DNA from: a virus | Length of the DNA stretch: 29,866 nt | Strand: one strand, 5' to 3' | IMG/VR virus record: IMGVR_UViG_3300028414_000593 | Coordinates: 1 to 29,866 of that record | Part shown: piece after piece, positions 27,887 through 29,866 of the stretch | How positions within the stretch are numbered: the first letter of the stretch is position 1 | How the letters are laid out: each line of letters opens with the position of its first letter | Program-made: the position numbers and the translations under genes | The notes under the pieces: generated by a model | Told to the model about the DNA's origin: nothing | Seen by the model: only the letters and a program-made list of their open reading frames with translations | The model's database searches: none

Positions 27887-28750
27887 TTACAGTCGACGCA
27901 TACACGTAACTTCTGCAACACGTTTCCACTTCTCGCCACCCATTGACTTTTTAAGGTCTGCAAGTTTAGTAACCATACGCAAACTAATCTCACGCATCTT
28001 TTCTTTATTGTCTACCATAAATGCCATTAGTTCGTTTTCACTTTCTTTGCTAAACTGGTATTCATTAAGCATACCATCTGCAACGATTTGCTTACAACGT
28101 AATACTTTCTCACGTGTAGTATCCATTGTAAGATCTAAATAGTGACAACGTGACATGATAGCATCTAAGTGATCTTTAATCTTACCACGCACCTTGTCAA
28201 ACTTAAGGTTAGTAATAAAGATAACACTACCTCTAAATTCAAAGCTATCTGGAATGCCTTCTCGACGTAGCAATGCACTGTCTGTATTCCAGTTTAGTGT
28301 TCGCTTTTTACTTGAGTCAAGTGCCGCTTTAAGCAAGTTAAGACTTGTCTCATCATACAATACTGTATCACAATCATCTAACACAAGAACACTATTACGA
28401 TCTGCATTTTCAAACAAAACCTTATACAAACCAATTGCACTTGAGGCACCTTTGATAACTTCAAAACGCATCTTGTTGCCTGCTAGTTTATCAAACAAAC
28501 TGTTCTTTTCTAAGACAGCTTCTACACCAAATGATTTACCAACGCCTGGAGGTCCGGTAACAACCATACCTCGCACAACACCATCAATTGATGCTTGCGT
28601 CATATCATCTAGGATACTAAAACGTTCACGCATACGTTCGATAATCTGATCATCACTTTCGTTTGGATTATCAACTGCGTCATTTACAACCTCAATTAGT
28701 TTGGTTGCTTTCGAAGGACGACCACGTTTTTTAGTAACTAATTTTTGCAT
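27887..28750 (-). CDS. AAA+ ATPase with N-terminal AT-hook-like motif
   Basis: A 287-residue AAA+ protein. The N-terminus KKRGRPSK (7-14) contains the RGRP core of an AT-hook, which binds the minor groove of AT-rich DNA. Walker A is GPPGVGKS (66-73), Walker B VLVLDDCD (121-128), sensor 1 ITN (179-181) and a likely arginine finger Arg201 (IMSRCHYL). Only one ATPase domain is present, with a short helical lid. I recall similar stand-alone ATPases in marine T4-like phages, function unknown; DNA-loading or remodelling is plausible. The ATG at 28750 is preferred over the TTG two codons upstream because AGGAG lies 7 bases before it. A strong promoter with an operator-like dyad precedes it and a terminator follows, so it is monocistronic. 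Confidence 0.85.
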   Translation of the reverse strand: MQKLVTKKRGRPSKATKLIEVVNDAVDNPNESDDQIIERMRERFSILDDMTQASIDGVVRGMVVTGPPGVGKSFGVEAVLEKNSLFDKLAGNKMRFEVIKGASSAIGLYKVLFENADRNSVLVLDDCDTVLYDETSLNLLKAALDSSKKRTLNWNTDSALLRREGIPDSFEFRGSVIFITNLKFDKVRGKIKDHLDAIMSRCHYLDLTMDTTREKVLRCKQIVADGMLNEYQFSKESENELMAFMVDNKEKMREISLRMVTKLADLKKSMGGEKWKRVAEVTCMRRL

Positions 28751-28781
28751 TAACAACTCCTATTTGTTAGTTTATAATTAT

Positions 28782-28810
28782 ATATTACAGTAAGATGTCT
28801 TACTTGTCAA
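28782..28810 (-). promoter_or_regulatory. Sigma70-type promoter with operator-like dyad (AAA+ gene)
   Basis: Minus-strand TTGACA (28805-28810), 17-nt spacer, TAATAT (28782-28787). The spacer contains the perfect inverted repeat GTAAGA-CA-TCTTAC (28790-28803), and AAAAGG precedes the -35 box. Protein bound there would block or reshape RNA polymerase contact. Confidence 0.85.
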
Positions 28811-28818
28811 CCTTTTAT

Positions 28819-29169
28819 TTACGCCACTTCTGCGAAACCAAAGTTAGCAACAACAGATTGCTTACCAGTTTCATCTTCAACAATGTCACCAACGCTAACA
28901 CTATACATACGTGATAAACGTTCAATGTTTTCTTCTGGACCCATGTTACCTACAGTAAATACATTCTCTAGGCTCTCGGCAGTAATGTTTGATACATGTG
29001 TGTAATACCCACGTCTAAATGCATCACCGGCAACTGCACCTGTATCATTTTTACGAAGACCCATGTCTAACTTTAAAGATTGCTTGTGAACTGCATCATG
29101 CCCTTCTGCATTGATTAAGTCAACTTCAGCGTCTGTTAAGTGGATTTGATATAGTTTAAATTGTGCCAT
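28819..29169 (-). CDS. Small conserved protein, possibly YodL-like
   Basis: A 116-residue soluble protein. The start KLYQIHLTDAEVDLINAEG is typical of a small family I associate with marine T4-like phages and is reminiscent of YodL-like domains. The middle (GDAFRRGYYTHVSNITAESL) and the acidic SVSVGDIVEDETGKQSVVA end are also distinctive. No enzyme motif. The ATG at 29169 is chosen because GAGG lies before it, although the frame is open to 29214. It has its own consensus promoter with a dyad in the spacer. No terminator is seen after it, so it may read into the AAA+ gene. Confidence 0.7.
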   Translation of the reverse strand: MAQFKLYQIHLTDAEVDLINAEGHDAVHKQSLKLDMGLRKNDTGAVAGDAFRRGYYTHVSNITAESLENVFTVGNMGPEENIERLSRMYSVSVGDIVEDETGKQSVVANFGFAEVA

Positions 29170-29202
29170 TTTTACGTCCTCTTTTTTATTTAATATACTA
29201 CT

Positions 29203-29231
29203 ATTATACGGCAAGATGTCTTGGTTGTCAA
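29203..29231 (-). promoter_or_regulatory. Perfect-consensus sigma70-type promoter with operator-like dyad
   Basis: Minus-strand TTGACA (29226-29231), 17-nt spacer, TATAAT (29203-29208). The spacer holds the inverted repeat CAAGA-CA-TCTTG (29212-29223), and AAAAGG precedes the -35 box, as at 28782-28810. Confidence 0.9.
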
Positions 29232-29242
29232 CCTTTTCATAC

Positions 29243-29270
29243 AGAAAAGAACCCTTATATTACAAGGGTT
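29243..29270 (-). terminator. Terminator after the OB-fold-like gene
   Basis: On the minus strand AACCCTT and AAGGGTT (29264-29270 with 29250-29256) form a 7-bp stem with a 7-nt loop, followed by CTTTTCT. It lies 18 bases after the stop and before the next promoter. Confidence 0.75.
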
Positions 29271-29287
29271 TAAAAGTTTTTTTGAAA

Positions 29288-29866
29288 TTATTTTACTAAA
29301 GTTAGCTTAACTCTGTTGAAAAGAGTCTCTTTTGCTTGACTGTATTTGCTGATTTCTTGCTTGTTAACAGTGCCACGAATAGATATTGTTTTACCTTCAA
29401 TGATGTCAGTTAAATCTGGCTGTTCTCTCCACCAAAACTTAACAATATCTCTGTTATCAGATACGGCTGTAATCATATACACATCACTTGACTGTATAAA
29501 CTTAACATCTATTACATCTACTTCGATGTCATAGCGAGCGCCTTTTTTACCAACAAATTGACTGATGTGTTTTAATTGCAACATACGGTCATTTAGTGCT
29601 TCACGCTTCTGATCAATTTTAACTGAATTTGGAACACTAGCAAGAATACTTACGTGAAAGTTATTAACATTTTCCTCTATTGCTTTAACTAGTCCACCTT
29701 CAAAATTACTTAATCCGCCGCCAAGTTTTTTCATCATTAATTTACCATTAATGCGTTCAATTTCAGCAGTTGCTTGATCTACGTATTTTTGATTGGGAAT
29801 GTATTTTCCAGCAAAGTTTTTTACTGTTTGAATGATAACTGTTTTGTTATCTTTAATGTCAGTGTA
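29288..29866 (-). CDS. Unknown protein with OB-fold-like C-terminus (5' end outside window)
   Basis: The frame runs open to the window edge, giving 192 residues with no stop; an internal ATG at 29737 is not needed as a start. The N-terminal part is helical (TVKNFAGKYIPNQKYVDQAT, IERINGKLMMKKLGGGLSNF). Residues about 85-190 look like a five-stranded OB fold: YDIEVDVIDVKFIQSSDVYM, then IVKFWWREQPDLTDIIEGKT and ISIRGTVNKQE. The G..V...G.V strand ends and the aromatic WW suggest single-strand nucleic-acid binding, but no family is recognised. It ends in a terminator just before the next operon. Confidence 0.65.
   Translation of the reverse strand, partial: YTDIKDNKTVIIQTVKNFAGKYIPNQKYVDQATAEIERINGKLMMKKLGGGLSNFEGGLVKAIEENVNNFHVSILASVPNSVKIDQKREALNDRMLQLKHISQFVGKKGARYDIEVDVIDVKFIQSSDVYMITAVSDNRDIVKFWWREQPDLTDIIEGKTISIRGTVNKQEISKYSQAKETLFNRVKLTLVK

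Noticed and set aside
1-29866. Prophage or integration features
   Set aside because: No integrase, excisionase, lysogeny repressor or attachment repeat is seen; the gene set is that of a lytic T4-type phage.

Overview
This is about 30 kb of a lytic tailed phage of the T4 superfamily (contractile-tailed myovirus), AT-rich and tightly packed. All but one gene read on the minus strand. The assignment rests on T4-type gp41 helicase, gp61 primase, UvsW helicase, class Ia ribonucleotide reductase (NrdA, NrdB), a PAAR tail-spike tip, T4-like late promoters (TATAAATA and one-mismatch forms) and many small proteins resembling those of marine cyanomyoviruses and pelagimyophages. The host cannot be fixed from this window. 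A cyanobacterium, SAR11 or another marine bacterium would fit.

Layout, in transcription order (high to low coordinates). 29.9-27.5 kb: the end of an OB-fold-like protein and a terminator; then a small conserved protein and an AAA+ ATPase, each behind a strong sigma70-type promoter with an inverted repeat in its spacer; then a bidirectional terminator and a four-helix membrane protein. 27.5-23.7 kb: UvsW, then overlapping genes ending in a zinc-finger protein and a miniature protein that keeps the active-site motifs of bacterial DNA polymerase III alpha (DnaE). 23.7-22.4 kb: the only plus-strand gene and a virion protein behind divergent late promoters. 22.4-20 kb: primase and helicase from a promoter whose transcript should start at the ATG. 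20-12 kb: a long late block containing a Pol-beta-type nucleotidyltransferase next to a ligase-fold protein, followed by head/tail, scaffold-like and membrane proteins. 12-9.7 kb: an accessory block of nitroreductase, SGNH hydrolase and PD-(D/E)XK nuclease. 9.7-2.8 kb: a tail protein, a conserved small protein, nrdA-nrdB-glutaredoxin, an Sm-like protein, the PAAR tip and a large structural protein. 2.8-1.6 kb: an early operon of a small protein, a secreted glycine-zipper protein, tRNA-Thr, tRNA-Ala and a terminator. 1.5-0 kb: an ANL-superfamily acyl-adenylating enzyme overlapping an unknown gene that runs off the edge.

Two regulatory patterns stand out. Four genes (the ANL enzyme, the PD-(D/E)XK nuclease, primase and UvsW) have TTGAC(A/T), a 17-nt spacer, a -10 box and then exactly 6 nt to the ATG, with no room for a Shine-Dalgarno site: a class of leaderless early genes. 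Three other promoters share a core with an operator-like dyad (GTAAGA..TCTTAC) filling the -35/-10 spacer and drive ordinary leaders. Structural genes use TATAAATA-type late promoters, several inside the 3' ends of upstream genes, so early and late genes are interleaved on one strand. The most unusual proteins are the miniature DnaE-like protein, the nucleotidyltransferase/ligase pair and the phage-borne ANL enzyme. Family names below come from reading motifs by eye; no database search was run.
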